The translations under genes and the position numbers were made by a program. Shown here piece by piece: positions 34,433 to 46,537 of a stretch of DNA of 64,000 nt (positions within the stretch are counted from its first letter, which is position 1; the number at the start of each line of letters is the position of its first letter). The stretch is from Pezicula radicicola (taxonomy: Eukaryota > Ascomycota > Leotiomycetes > Helotiales > Dermateaceae): contig PDUO01000019.1 of assembly GCA_003008705.1 (NCBI GenBank), forward strand, positions 306,552 to 370,551, in the 5' to 3' direction. The notes under the pieces were generated by a model. That model saw only the letters and a list, made by a program, of their open reading frames with translations. It was not told the origin of the DNA and made no database searches.

Positions 34433-35345
34433 GAGGGAACACGAATGTTGGTCAAATTGACCTCTGCTGGTCACACTGACCTCTGTTGATGGAATGGGAT
34501 TGTATCATGCGGGGATAATTTGGCTTTGGTACAGATGGGCATGGAGTTTGGATAACGGATGATACTTTACCTTCTGTTGTACCTTTTTGTATAACTTCTG
34601 CGAGCTGGGCTGAACTTCAGCGGGGCGTTATGGACGGCTGTTTCTTGGGGCCATAAGGGCTGTTGTACCACTACTTGCAATTTGAGATTTGAATCCGTCC
34701 CCATTTCCATTTTGCTTTGCACTTTCTACTTAAAATGCTTCGGGTTTCAATGGAGGTACCTAGTCCCTGAAAATCCATACCAGGCTGTTACATTTTGATA
34801 GTAAAATTGTCTTCATCTGACGCGGTGTATAAACCTTGTGAGAAGAAAGATATTATAAACATGTGAAAGCTTAAGACTACCATACTTAAGTCTTGTCTTG
34901 CCTCGCTCCTTCAACCATCTAAAGAATGAAGCCGTCCTTGGACTCTACTTTCTACCAGTGGAAAGATCTAAAATGTACTCTGCGCATTAATTATCCTTCC
35001 ATCCTTCGTATTCTCACGTGGAATGAATAGATGAGGTTCATATCCTGTATATATTAGAGGTAGGTCCCTCCCTGACCCCTTTAAGTGCTGTTGAGAAAAC
35101 TGCTTGTGATATTTGATGGGGCCATGATAGTGATTGATTAGTCGAGATTGTGAATGGGTTTCTTTTACTTGCTGTTTTTAGTGATTGGAAGTATGGAAGC
35201 CTTCCGAGAGGTAGATAGTCAGGGTTAAATCACGGAGTACAACATCAGCATCTCAGCTGTTTCTAGGTTTTCTGTACGGCTTGCGATCTATAGGGCTATG
35301 ATTCGCATGCTGGAAACGAACCCTCTTGTTAAAGGTGTATTCTGC

Positions 35346-35440
35346 CTACTCGTACTACTGAGGATGAATAAACGTTAAATTTAACGTGGCACCACCCAAT
35401 AATTAACGCTTATATACGGAGATATCCGTAGTACGAGTAG
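35346..35440. repeat. Hairpin-rich segment with 13-bp inverted repeat
   Basis: CTACTCGTACTAC at 35346-35358 is the exact inverse of GTAGTACGAGTAG at 35428-35440. Inside are a 16-bp palindrome ACGTTAAATTTAACGT and an inverted pair TACGGA/TCCGTA. It could be the remnant of a small foldback element. Confidence 0.6.
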
Positions 35441-35825
35441 ATAGGCATCGGTAGATCATGTTATCACAATGATTTGACTATATCGCTAAAGCTCTAAGGT
35501 AGCACAGTAGAAATCTTATCTTCGCTGCAGTCTGAATGAGATTGTTCAATTGGGGATTTGAAAAGGCCAAGGTTCGGAATAAATCCTATTTTACCGATGA
35601 GTGAACGAATACAGAAAGCGTTGTAACTAAACAGAAAGGCTAAAAGAAAGGTAAAGTTGACTTGCTTCTGACAGAAATTTCGTTTGAATAAACTGTCAAC
35701 TCATAAAGAACAAGACTTGGGAGGAAAGTTATAGTCTTCTAATAATGATATCATGTAAAAACTCAGAGTCGCTAACAAACGGGAGCTGCTTCAGCGAAAA
35801 CTTAAGATGCGACTTTGCTGAAGTT

Positions 35826-35852
35826 TAGGCGGTTTAGGCGGTTTAGGCGGTT
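35826..35852. repeat. Triple GTTTAGGCG repeat
   Basis: Three adjacent 9-bp units of the type TTTAGGCGG lie in otherwise ordinary intergenic DNA. Confidence 0.65.
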
Positions 35853-37452
35853 CACGCGCGTACAGTACGGCAATTGAGCAAACTTCAAATGCCGTCAAGA
35901 GGTTCTGTCTCTTGGACTCTTCGACGTTCAATGGCAGGCATCATAAGAAACTCAATTGATTGAAGAGGCCATGGTAGCAAATAGGAACAAAGATGATTGT
36001 CAGAAAACGGTTCACCAGGTTGTAGCATAGAGACACGCTAATGTATGGGGATACAGTATTCGTAACCCACAAACAATCCTGTCGAAACCGACAAAATGCG
36101 AAAGTATGTGATACCGTCCCACAGTTTTAGGGCAATGCGGAGGTCCGAAGTTACGAGTTAGGATACAAGTACATCAACAAGCTCATCCCAAGTAGGGCAT
36201 AACTATATCAGCGTCCAACGTCATTTTAAGGCAATGCCATCTTGCTATTGAAACCGAAGAGATGGTTCTGTCTATCGGATCGCCCAATGACCCTCATATC
36301 TGGAAATTGTTGAGAATCATCCCTAAAAATAAAATGATCTCAACATCGTGTGGACTGCAGTATCTCAGCCCTAGCGTGCCTAGGTACCTTGCGGTAGTGT
36401 TGAAACAGAGGCTCACTCACCACTTCTGGTGCTTCATCGTCTAGCCAGGTATGTGGCCGTCGACAAGACTCTTACCGGTTCGTTGGCACGTTTGGCCTTC
36501 CCCCCCAAGTCCGCAGTGATCCGAATACAAGGAGTCCCCGACTACGAGAGGATATTAGGGTGCTATGATCCTGTCCAGAGTCGAAGAACAGATAGATATA
36601 AGACATTTCTCCATGATCTCCGTAGCCCCGAGAACTGCTTGCATATATGCAGTTTCGCGGCACCATTTGTATGCGAGAACCTTAAAGGAGAAACAGAAGA
36701 CAGAAATGCTCGCAATGGCTCACCGTGCCCACAACTCACCAAAAGACCCTCGAACTTCCTTGGAGCTGATTGTATCGTATATGCTAGTCCAGGTACACGG
36801 GCGCTTGAGAGTACTGTAATTATTGGAGGTGACGTGTGGGGTTGGCATTGTCCTTGTCCCTGACAGCGTATGAGGGTGCTATGAGGACGGTGCGAGGGTG
36901 CATCGGTGATCCTCAAGGACCCCAACCTTCCTTCTCGAAGCGAGTGAGTTTCCTGGCCCGTACGAAGGTACAGGACCAGTTCTAGATCTGTGCCTTCCGT
37001 TATTATTATCATTACTGTTTTGACATACATCACAAGGCCATTCTTAGCATGCCATGCCAGTTCCATTGTTGTTCTAAGTATAATCCCTACATAAATCAAG
37101 ATGTGTCGTCGCACCGGAGAAGTTGGGTGAAATGCCTGATTCTGATTTGAGATGGGACTGAGCTGAGCTAGGTTGGGTTGAGGCTTGAGCATAAGATTGA
37201 TTAAGGCCTGGCCTGGATACTCTAAAGAACAAGGATCCGGGGCGCTGCACGCTTTGCACTTTCCATCTGTAGCATCACCGCTCTCTCGCCCTCCTCAACG
37301 CTCATCCTCCGTACAAATATTAGACTTCGACAACACCTCTCAGCCCTCTCTCAACGACTCTCCATAGCCTCAAGTCTGTTGTGCAATATCTGTGTCATCA
37401 TCATCTCTTTAATAACCTTCTAGAATCCCCGCGTATTCTACCCTCGCGCGCT

Positions 37453-38484
37453 ATGGATTACCCGTACTCCTTCCAGACAGCCCCTCAACCATATCAGTTC
37501 CTGGGGCTCCCTCCGACCCCATCCCACACGAATTCTGCACACTCGGACGACTTCAGTAATGGTTCGCCGCCAGTCAGTTTTCATTCTCCTGCATCATATA
37601 CTCCCCTAATCCCACGGCAGGACCAGTATGAGCAGTTTCAACAGTTCGAGTTTGGCTTTAATAACCACACGCATAATCAAAACCACAACCACAACCACAA
37701 TGTCATTCAGCAGCCTGTCAAACCTCCGACTCCTCAGTCACATCACAAGCCCTCTATCTCGGGAATGAATGCAAATCTACACCAAAATCAACCCTATGAT
37801 CACAGCAGTCAAGACGCGAATGATGACGGCCGACAGCAGCGGGGCGGAAGCAATAGCGACGACGATGAGAATATGACACCTGCGCAGTCTCGGCGAAAGG
37901 CGCAGAATCGCGCAGCGTAAGCTCTTCTCCCAATATTCAAATTACGCAAAAAATAAATCCTAACTTAGCCCTTAAATAGACAACGAGCCTTCCGAGAGCG
38001 CAAAGAGCGCCATGTCAAAGACCTCGAGGCCAAACTTGCGGCCCTCACCTCCTCATCTACGAATCTATCCACAGAAAACGAACTTCTGCGCCAACAACTC
38101 CAAAAAGCCTCAACAGAAAATGAGATCTTGCGCGCAACATCTGGACACCAACATAACTCGGCTTCCCCTCCGCCTTCAACCGGCCCTATGCACTATTCGC
38201 CGAAAGACTTCTATACCGATGTTTTGGAACCACATGATAATAAGACAATCTCCCACCGCGTTAGTAAGGGAGAATCTGGAGAGAGGCTCCTAGCTGCAGG
38301 CGCGACTTGGGATTACATCATCAACAGTGAACAGTATAAGCGCGGACTCGTTGATGTAGGGGATGTCAGCGAACGCTTGAAGACGAGAGCGAGGTGTGAC
38401 GGTCAAGGTCCCGTTTTCGAAGAGCGAGTTATTCGTGAGGCTATCGAACAGAGTGTTGCTAGTGGCAATGATGAATTGCTCTGA
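37453..38484 (+). CDS. AP-1-like (Yap-type) bZIP transcription factor
   Basis: The exons are 37453-37916 and 37980-38484, giving 322 residues. The intron splits the basic region. The N-terminal half is Gln/His/Asn/Pro-rich and probably disordered. The basic region QSRRKAQNRAAQRAFRERKE lies at about 145-165. NxxAQxxFR is the Yap/Pap1 signature, distinct from the Gcn4 type. A leucine zipper follows (heptad leucines from DLEAKLAAL through NELLRQQL to NEILRA). The C-terminal block (LLAAGATWDYI, VGDVSERLKTRARCDGQGP, EERVIREAIEQS) is the conserved tail of a Pezizomycotina subgroup. It has one cysteine and lacks the paired Cys-rich redox domains of Yap1, so redox sensing of that type is unlikely. 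It is probably nuclear. Confidence 0.9.
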
Positions 38485-40199
38485 GTAAGAGATTTCAAGA
38501 AAAAAAAATATGACGGCCAAGACTTATGGAGCATTCATCAGCGGAGTGAAAGGAAATCGTCCAATACTTTCAAAGAGTGGACTTTCGGAACGGTGTTTAA
38601 TGGGGGAAATATCCAGTCCTCGATATATGAATTGGGGATGTGCAGTCTAGGTATTGTAGGCGTTCTTCTTGGTACCTGTTCCCTTTTATGGAAAACATGG
38701 TGTGGTTGGTTTTTTATCTTATGCAGTGATAAATATCTATCACCTGGTATTTCAAGGCTATTTAATGAGTCGAGCACCAACATAACATTCGAAGTACTGA
38801 ATACCAAAAATTTATTCTTCCTTCTCTATATATTTTCCATTATACTCTACTCGAGTCAAAACAAAAAAAGGTAGTTGAGAGTTCTAGGTTTAAGGGTTCT
38901 ATGAAAGAAGCTGTAGTTCAGGTCATTTAGACTTTTGATCATAGGTACCAAGCTTTGCAGTGCATAGCTACTACTTTACAAGTGTCAACGCATCTAAGCA
39001 TCTTCCTCTACAATAGCGTAACAAGTACGCGCACTATACACAGAAGGGTCAAAAGGACATAAGTGTCACAAGTCCCAAATCCATTTTATTCTTTTACTTT
39101 ACTCAATCTACCTTAGTCTCATAGGCCTTAACCGTAGTTAAGCTCCGGCCCTTGAACAGTAATCTAATTTTCACATGTAAGCCTTGTCTTATATAGCTTA
39201 GTGTGTGATCAGACGGTGGACGCATTGAGAAAAAGGTCCCTAGGTCTATTTCTTTTTCCTTTGGTGCTTCTTTGGTGCTTTTGGTTTTTCTCCTCGGTCA
39301 CCGAGGAACTTTGAGATGGGTTAGTGGAGTGGACAAGGGGGGTTGTGTTTGTGTTGGAAATACTCTGTGGAGATTGTATTATTTGTATATTCGTTTTATT
39401 GTTGGTGATGGCTTGTTGCTTTCTTGGGGATGAGGAGAGGTTGTTGAGTAGGGTTAGGGTCTATAATTTGAGGAGGTGTGTGAGTTTGTGTTTTAAGTAG
39501 GTATGTATGGTCTTGTATTTATTGTATTGTATAAGGTAGAATTTTTGTATGGGTTTTGGTGGAATGGTGGAAGAGAGAGAGTCTTAGTTTGATGATGTTG
39601 ATGATGTTGAATAGTGGTTATGTTGTTGGTTGTGGTGTGTTTTTGTGGGGGGTTAGATTTTGGCGTAGATAAGCTTGTTAGAAGGAGGGCTGGATTGAAA
39701 GGTAGGGTTTATAGATAGGGTTAAAAGTAAGAGATGGACCGTTTGCGTATGGGTTTGTAAGTTATCTGTAAGTTGTCTGGGCTGTATTTGATTTTAAGTG
39801 ATGGTTAGTGGTGTAGGCGGTATGCGATCTGTTGTTTTTTAAGAATATCTTGAGCTTGTTTGATATTTTTATCCGAAGAGGAAAGCTAAGCTTTAAATTG
39901 AATACTTAAGTCACTATTTACCTGAAAGTAAGTTACTCAAATATTTAAATGCCTTAATCTAAGTCCGTTGTCCAAATCAAGTCACTTAGTGAGATCAAAC
40001 TAGCCAGACTAGCTAGACACCGGTGTCCAATTCCGTGGAACTTGTTACAGTTCATAGTGAAAGCAAGGTTCTTGAATATCTACAAGATCGCTGTACTATG
40101 AGGTCAAAATAATAGCTAAACACAATCTTTTACTAATTTCCCTTGGACTGACAACTCTGCGCAAAATCAACTTAGTTTTCATGCTGTAGCAGCCAGTGC
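38485..40199. other. AT-rich intergenic
   Basis: No gene is supported. T- and G-rich between 39240 and 39850, then TTAAGT-type words near 39905-39970 similar to those at 8820-8925. Confidence 0.5.
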
Positions 40200-42724
40200 C
40201 TATGAATTCTCTCCATCTGACTCAGCCCCAGTGGTAACAAGAATATCCTCGCCAAAAATATTCCAATTCTGAGGATCAGTGTCCTGTCTCAGAATCTCGG
40301 TGTAATTAGTCCACGGTTGAGCTGGCTCCAAGTCCAAATTGGCGAGGAATTTCCTCTGCTTTCCGGGTTTCTTGGCCGTCTTCTTATACTCTGTTGTAAA
40401 CTTTTTACACATGCCCTAATGATACTTGTAACCAGGACCAATAGGCATAAATGGTAACTCAGACTTTCGGATTTTATAGGCATCGGTGCCTTTCTTGCCC
40501 ATCGCTTTGCAGAACCACATGTTGGCTTCGAGTTCATTCATCCCGATTGCTTTATCGAGTATGGCATCGCACTTTTCGTCTTTCTCTAGCATATTTATGC
40601 GGTTTTTGAAGATTACTTTGAGATTGTCAAGGCCTAAGCCACCGTTCCATTGACGAGCCCACGACATTTCTATTTGGCAGAGTGTTGCATATCGTCTAAA
40701 GGCGGATATCTTTTTGATACCTATCTCGCGTGTTAATCAAATATAATATGAGAAGGAAATGGCGGATCTACCTTTGGGAATACCAATTTAAACGACTTCC
40801 ACATTTTCCCGCCATGCTTCTCACTTTCAGAAATTTCGCTATTATTAGAACCCTTCTTAATCCAGATAGAATCAGAGAAAGCCCTCGTATTATTTGATCT
40901 GAAATCACCACAACTAAATGGAAACTCTTCTGACTTCTTCGCCTTCTTCTCCAAGAAGTTAGTGACCTTGTTAACTTTAGACTAGCATACCGGAACTGCT
41001 GCACTAGACTTCTCCACTTGATCCGGTCGTAGATTTGGTGCAAACTGCATAAAGTCTAAGACGTTATGATACTTCCAATATCCTTCCAAAGAATTATCGA
41101 ATAATTTGTCTGAGCCAAGATGATACTTCTTTAACTTTTTTAGACCGAGTGCTTTTTGTTCTTTGGTGAACTTTTTGACTTGTTGCCACATTGAGATCTG
41201 GCAAACTGTTCCTTTGCCATAGAGATCATTGTCTGGAGTTCCCGGGTAACATTTCGAGAGTCGCGGCTCGCTGACTCTAAAATGTGGTCGAGGAGCCAGG
41301 GGCAATATTCTTCGATGTTGGGAGCTTGTTCGCATTTAATGAAGGTTTTGCTTGCTGCTAGTGATACACTAATAAGCGCATCAATGTATCTATTTGTCCA
41401 TTCCCTAATTACACAATTCAGTAAATCAACTTGACTTCTTCATTCTGTCTTTGAACTTACCGTTCATATGTCATTGCACGTTGTCTCATCTGAGGGCCCG
41501 AAGGTCTCCAATATCCTTGTTGAAACCACCTCGTAAGTGTAAAGTTCCTGAACTGCTCACTCCCTTTCAAAATTCTATCAAATATCAAATTTTGCATGTT
41601 GAGGTTATCAAAACGTCCATCAGTAAACTTATTAGTGGTGAAAAGCATTAACTGAGAGATTCTATCAGCGTTCTCATCTGGTCTTCCTGCTCCATCACAC
41701 ATGCTGTCTTCGAAAGCTACTGCCAACTGATTCTCATTTCCTGGAGGCGGTGCTTTCTTCTCCTTTGCAGAGGACATGCCAATGCCGAATGCTACCATAT
41801 GTCGCATAATCGATAAAGCTATGTCGATATATTTTGCGTTTTGATTTTCGGGTTGTACTACTGGTCTTGAAGGTGGTGTTGCATTAGGTAGTTCAGATAG
41901 TTTGTACATAGATGGTAAGGGAACAGCTGCTAGAGATCCCATTGTTGCTGTCTTAATTGGTGTAACTGCTCTTTCAACCATGAACATGAACAATGCTTTG
42001 ATTATTGGTTCGATAAATGCTGGCGCATTTCCTTGTGCTGAGCCTAAAAGTCCCTTGAGAAATATGAGTTCTTTCTGTGGATGTAATTGAGAGAAAGAAT
42101 AGATACATACATACAAAGAGTGTATTAGTATGCATGGAGATCAGACTTTGCGAGCGCATCTTAAAATAAGCACGACGAGTCTCTTCAACAATATTATCTC
42201 TATCTTTTCCACGGTGTACATCTTCTAAGTGCTCATAAATCTCCTTACAGCTTGGCTCTGGACGACAACCACCTTTCGCGTTCGAACATTCATAAGATTG
42301 ACCATTCCAGAATTGTCTTGCAAATAGTGTCACTTCACCAAATGCCATACGTTCAGTATTATTCTCCATACTTTCACGCCAACTCGCATACCACTCTGGA
42401 AATCGTGATTGATGGACGCTTGTTTCGTTGCTGTACTCAAACATACTCCAGGTGCATGGATGCCCTTCTTTTTTAACCTGCCATGTAAAACCAGGGGGAA
42501 ACTATTCGGACTCAATTAGCGATTATCTGCCTAGGCACAGCTTTTAGGGATGCAAAAATCTGGCTGTGAACATATGTAGAAGTGCTTACAAGCATGGTTA
42601 AATTATCAAGTACCTCGACAACAGGAGGTTCGATTACCATAGGTGCCGTCATTGCAACTGCTGCTGAAGAGACAGGGAAATGTTGACTGAAAAACATGAT
42701 AGCATGGCAGTCGATAATGGCCAT
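40200..42724 (-). CDS. Unrecognised seven-exon gene with internal TAG
   Basis: The exons are 42590-42724, 42115-42501, 41461-42074, 41251-41404, 40991-41197, 40772-40948 (acceptor may be 3 nt further) and 40200-40709. All phases agree. The intron 40949-40990 has a GTATGC donor and a perfect CACTAAC branch, and it removes an apparent TAG. The intron at 41198-41250 has a weak GTTACC donor. The reading frame then meets a TAG at 40416-40418 in HIS-TAG-GLY context and continues open for 70 more codons to 40200, so the product is 655 residues, or 726 if the TAG is an error or recent mutation. Visible features: hydrophobic N-terminus, CxW motif near HPCTWSMFEYS, a helical middle, lysine-rich segments (KKFTKEQKALGLKKLKK) and an acidic end. 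No domain is recognised. Confidence 0.65.
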
Positions 42725-44080
42725 GTGAAATTCGAGGCAAACATCCTCATAATCGAGGCTGCTTGCCTTAATAATGGGGTTATGATATTTCCGCAGAGTT
42801 GTCGGACCAGTTTGGAAGGTGATGTTAGGGAGTGACTCGATTATTTTATAATATTTACTAATGTGAAAGTACTAATGTTAGTGTTAAGATCTACAGAGAA
42901 TATCAGAACGGCGTGTCAAGTATTCATTATAATGAGTAAGCTGTACTGAGATAAGTGGTCCACTAGGTGCGAAGCATACTCTAGTATTATATTCATCGTC
43001 TAACAGACTTTCAATCTGTGGACGAACTTGATGACGAACTTGATATTAATCAACGTTGCTTCATCACTTAAAGTATGAGGGCTTAAAAAGTATAAAACTC
43101 CACGTCTTAAGATTCCCAGTCTAGAACCGGTTGTGTGAGTGGCCATTGTAGAATCCAGCAACAACGTAGGGCAGACAGCTGATTTAAATACCCCAAAATA
43201 TGTTGAGATCAACGCGTTCATTTACACATTAATCCCAAAAAATTTGGTTTGGCATTCCTTCCCTTGGTCCCCAGTGAGCTCGCTTAGCAGCGTCGCGAAG
43301 AGATTCTTAAAAGACTTAATGTTTTACTTCTTAGCCTTTCAACAATGCTTCCTAAACAAAGTCATTATTCAAACACAGGTTTTAAGAATTCTATATTTTA
43401 TATATTAAGTATAGATTTAAGACCTAGAGGTATTATAGCTTAAAAATATAAGGTTTATATAACCTCTTATAGGTTTTACTAAGGGATATTTAGTCCTTTA
43501 ACCTTAGGTTCTTAAGTAGAACTAATTAAACCTATAGAATAATTTAGTATACCTACTACTAGATTAGTAGGAATTATATAGTATATACTCTCTTAATTTA
43601 TTAGAAGTACTTTAAGCTTTTAAAGTTATAATTCATAAAATATAAGTTTTTAAAAGTTAAAAACTATAAAAATTATAATAAAATTATAATAGACTAAACC
43701 ACTTATTTTCTCTCTATCTAAAAGAGCTTATATAAAGCTAAATCTTTCGTCTCTAGATAAATAGCCTTATAGCTTTCGATTAAGATTAAGCCTATTAGTA
43801 AGGGATTATATAGGCTGGGCATTTTGTTGTTTTATAGAGGGTAGGAATATGAAAAACGCGTCGCGATAGTATATATGGGGCGTATACAAAGACTTTTGCG
43901 ATGAGATTTTATATTATTTTATGCTGAGATATTTGCGAGTTGGTCGAATATTTAGTTGTACTACGGGACTTTCGCCTCGCACGGATGTTGTGTATGCACA
44001 TGAGTCTAGCCACAGACAGAGATAGCCGCAAATGAGTGTCGGCTTGTCGAAAAGGACGCCCGGCTGTGTATTCCTGGTCA
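42725..44080. other. AT-rich intergenic
   Basis: No gene is supported. 43380-43800 is extremely AT-rich with TATAAGTTTT-type words and frequent TA dinucleotides, as in RIP-mutated DNA. Nothing recognisable remains there. Confidence 0.5.
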
Positions 44081-45408
44081 TTAGTCGCCATCCGTGGTCC
44101 GTTTTCTCACCTCATTAGGACATGGTCTACTACGTCTAACTTCAGGAACCGGCTGCTGATCATCCTTGCTTGTCTGATGTGGAAGCCCGGTATTGAGTCT
44201 TGGAGTTTCTGCAGTCGACTGCAAGTTGGTGCCGGCGGCTTGAGGAGAGACCAAAGCTCCAAATCGACTACTGTACCTGTTCTCAGATATCTGTCGAAGC
44301 GTTTCATCCGTCATCGAGCCGATCAATTGTGCTGATTTACCTTTCGACAAAGCTTTTTTGACATCAAAAAGGTCCGCCAAAGTCGTTACCACTACTTGAT
44401 CGCTGTCGCCATCCGCAACAACTTCCCCAATCTTGTATATCTTCCGATAAGACACCTGGCTAGAGGCACTTTTGCACATCTCTAGGCACTGTTTCAAAGT
44501 ATCTATCTCCTCTTGCAACCGTGATCGCTCTTGGTCGCTTCCAGGAAGCTGACCCACGGTCAAGGAGTCGAGGCGTTCTCGAAGGCGGCCAATGGATTCG
44601 GCGAGGCTATCTCGATTGCCGTCCAAAACTTGACGTGTGAGCAGCTGCGCCTCGAACTGGTTCTGATCATTGTCTGGTACAGCATTCGAAGACGTCTCGG
44701 GTGCTAGTGCCGGTTCTCGTTTCGTCAAAGAATCGATATAAGAACTCGCGTCTTCACAAATGCGAAGGCATTGCTCAGTCACTGCTCTCTCGTCCCTCAG
44801 GTCTACACTCGTGTCTGAAGTATTTGTGCTTTCCGTTGTGTACAAGGCCATCTTCTCGTCAACACGCTGCAGATGCATCTCGAGATTGTATGCAGTGTCC
44901 TTAATCATTTCACTATATTCTTCAAGAACTTTGTGAGAAACCTTGGATGTATGCCTAGACAGAAAGGTTAGGCAAATTACGAGTCGACAGAGTGGGCGAC
45001 TAACATAGTGATTGTGCCTAGACCGACCGAGATCGTCGATTTATATCCTGCCAGAGCATCCATGAATTCATTGATATCGCCTCTCATGAATTCCATCTTT
45101 GCCCAGTCTCGAAAGCCCGTCTTTGATTTGCTGGTGAATTCCTTCATAGACTTCTCGAATTCGCGGCATAGTTGGCTGCATCGATCAACAGGACTCACAA
45201 GAAGTGCGAAAGTCGATGTCTCGACATCGATAACTTCATGCAGCGAGTCCAAGATGCAAACAAGGTCCCCGAGATCCCCATGTAGCCTATTTAAAGTCTT
45301 ATCGCGACCTTTGAAGCGTCGAACAGTCTCATGGAGCGACCTTGTTGACTGAATGGCAGCTGTAAGCACAGCTAGCACAGAGGCAGTGATGCTCAAAGGA
45401 TCCGCCAT
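44081..45408 (-). CDS. Protein with STAND-type (PigL_N/HeLo-like) N-terminal domain, no NACHT
   Basis: The exons are 45005-45408 and 44081-44954. The intron 44955-45004 has a CCTAACC branch. The product is 425 residues. The N-terminus MADPLSITASVLAVLTAAIQ, then a coiled region with LHEVIDVET and a helix ending in an alanine-glycine-rich SVGLGTITM, is the fungal N-terminal domain of STAND proteins, as also found at the front of the receptor at 4721-8625. Here it is followed by predicted coiled coils (LAESIGRLRERLDSL, LQEEIDTLKQCLEM) and a short conserved patch YKIGEVVADGDSDQVVVTT, but no nucleotide-binding domain. Proteins of this design are widespread in filamentous fungi, and their role is unproven. 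The ATG at 45408 is chosen because the domain begins there. An in-frame ATG at 45435 adds nine residues. Confidence 0.85.
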
Positions 45409-45753
45409 TCTGAGAGCTAGTGACGAAATTTCCACTCACGGGTTTGTACGTTGCAGTGAGAATGCGAGAGACATTACAACCGCCGCGAGGCAGTGTCGAT
45501 TTCAAATACCAGCCAGCAACTATTTGATCCTGGCCGTTGCGAAAACTCCTGATTGGCGGAAGTTAGCGCCTTGGGTGCCCGCCCCTCAGAAGTCAAAAGG
45601 CAAGAAGCCGATGAAATAGGCTCGTATCCCCCTGTTGGTCTCAGGAATACGCACTTTCTAGGCGAGAATTCTGAAAAGTGCGCAGTTATGACACCCCAAA
45701 GCAGTCATGGCGACAAGGGGGGGAATACAAATTTATTTCACCCTACGGAGGTA
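45409..45753. other. Upstream region of the STAND-type N-terminal domain gene
   Basis: Short frames without motifs, directly followed by the inverted-repeat element at 45754. Confidence 0.5.
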
Positions 45754-46171
45754 CAGTACCCCCCCGGCCGGAGTATTCCTTGTCGGTATGTGTTTTACAA
45801 CGCTTGGCAAAGCTCAACTTATTTAGGTTCTAAAACATAGCTGCTTTAGAAGCTATCTGAGGGGTAGATAGCCTACGATTACAGGCTATGTGCCCTATAA
45901 TTATAGTAGTTAGAAAATAATATAAGTAGAAAAAATTAAGTATTATAGAGTATTATTAAAAAATTTATAGTACTATATAGCCTATAATTATAGGGTGTAT
46001 AGCCTGTAGTTATAGGAGATGCAGCCTGTAGCTATAGGTATGTACCTACTTGTAATTATAGGGCTTACAAGTAGTCTATATAAGCGTAGATAGTAAGGTC
46101 GAAGAAACAGCGATAGATTCGGGTAAGACCCACACCTCTGACAAGGAATACTCCGGCCCGGGGGGGTACTG
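45754..46171. mobile_element. TA-flanked inverted-repeat element (418 bp)
   Basis: The left terminal repeat 45754-45784 and the right one 46140-46171 are inverses, beginning CAGTACCCCCCC at the outer edge and ending GGAGTATTCCTTGTC. A TA dinucleotide flanks both sides (45752-45753 and 46172-46173), the target duplication of Tc1/mariner-type elements. The interior has no gene and is full of CCTATAATTATAGG-type palindromes, as also in the element at 9111-9517. It is a non-autonomous element, mobilised by a transposase elsewhere. Confidence 0.82.
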
Positions 46172-46537
46172 TAGCTATAGATAAGGCGGGGCACGGCCTC
46201 TTCCTCCGTAGCGATGATTCTCCTTTCAAATAGAACAATAAAACAACCATTTGTAAGTTATGATATTAGATATACTAGGCAGTAGTTACTAGTTTTGCAT
46301 TTTAGATGTACTATACATAGGAGGCCTAAAATAAATAAAAAGCAAATAAAAGAACATCTCCCCTCGTTAATTATTCAGCCACTACGTGACTTTTTCTGTA
46401 TTGTCAACGGCCGTTTAACCGATAGAACTTGAAAATTTTAGTTCGTCTTTTCATTCACTCAATCCTGTCCTCGGGATCTTGGCAAGCAAATTACTTCTGA
46501 TTTATATCACTTAGCAGCTCGCCTTCCAACATTGGCT
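46172..46537. other. 3' flank of the second Cys-rich gene
   Basis: AT-rich, no gene. It lies between the inverted-repeat element and the stop codon of the gene on the minus strand. Confidence 0.5.

Larger units (their letters stand above)
34433..37452. other. 3-kb intergenic stretch with short repeats
   Basis: No gene is supported. It holds a hairpin-rich segment (35346-35440), a triple 9-bp repeat (about 35826-35852), and the probable long 5' untranslated and promoter region of the bZIP gene. A 209-codon minus frame at 36563-37192 lacks any motif. Confidence 0.5.

Noticed and set aside
36563..37192. 209-codon minus frame upstream of the bZIP gene
   Set aside because: No motif, and most likely untranslated or promoter DNA of the bZIP gene.
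40982..40984. In-frame TAG in the unrecognised seven-exon gene
   Set aside because: It is removed by a good short intron (GTATGC donor, CACTAAC branch, AG acceptor) of 42 or 45 bp, so it needs no mutation.
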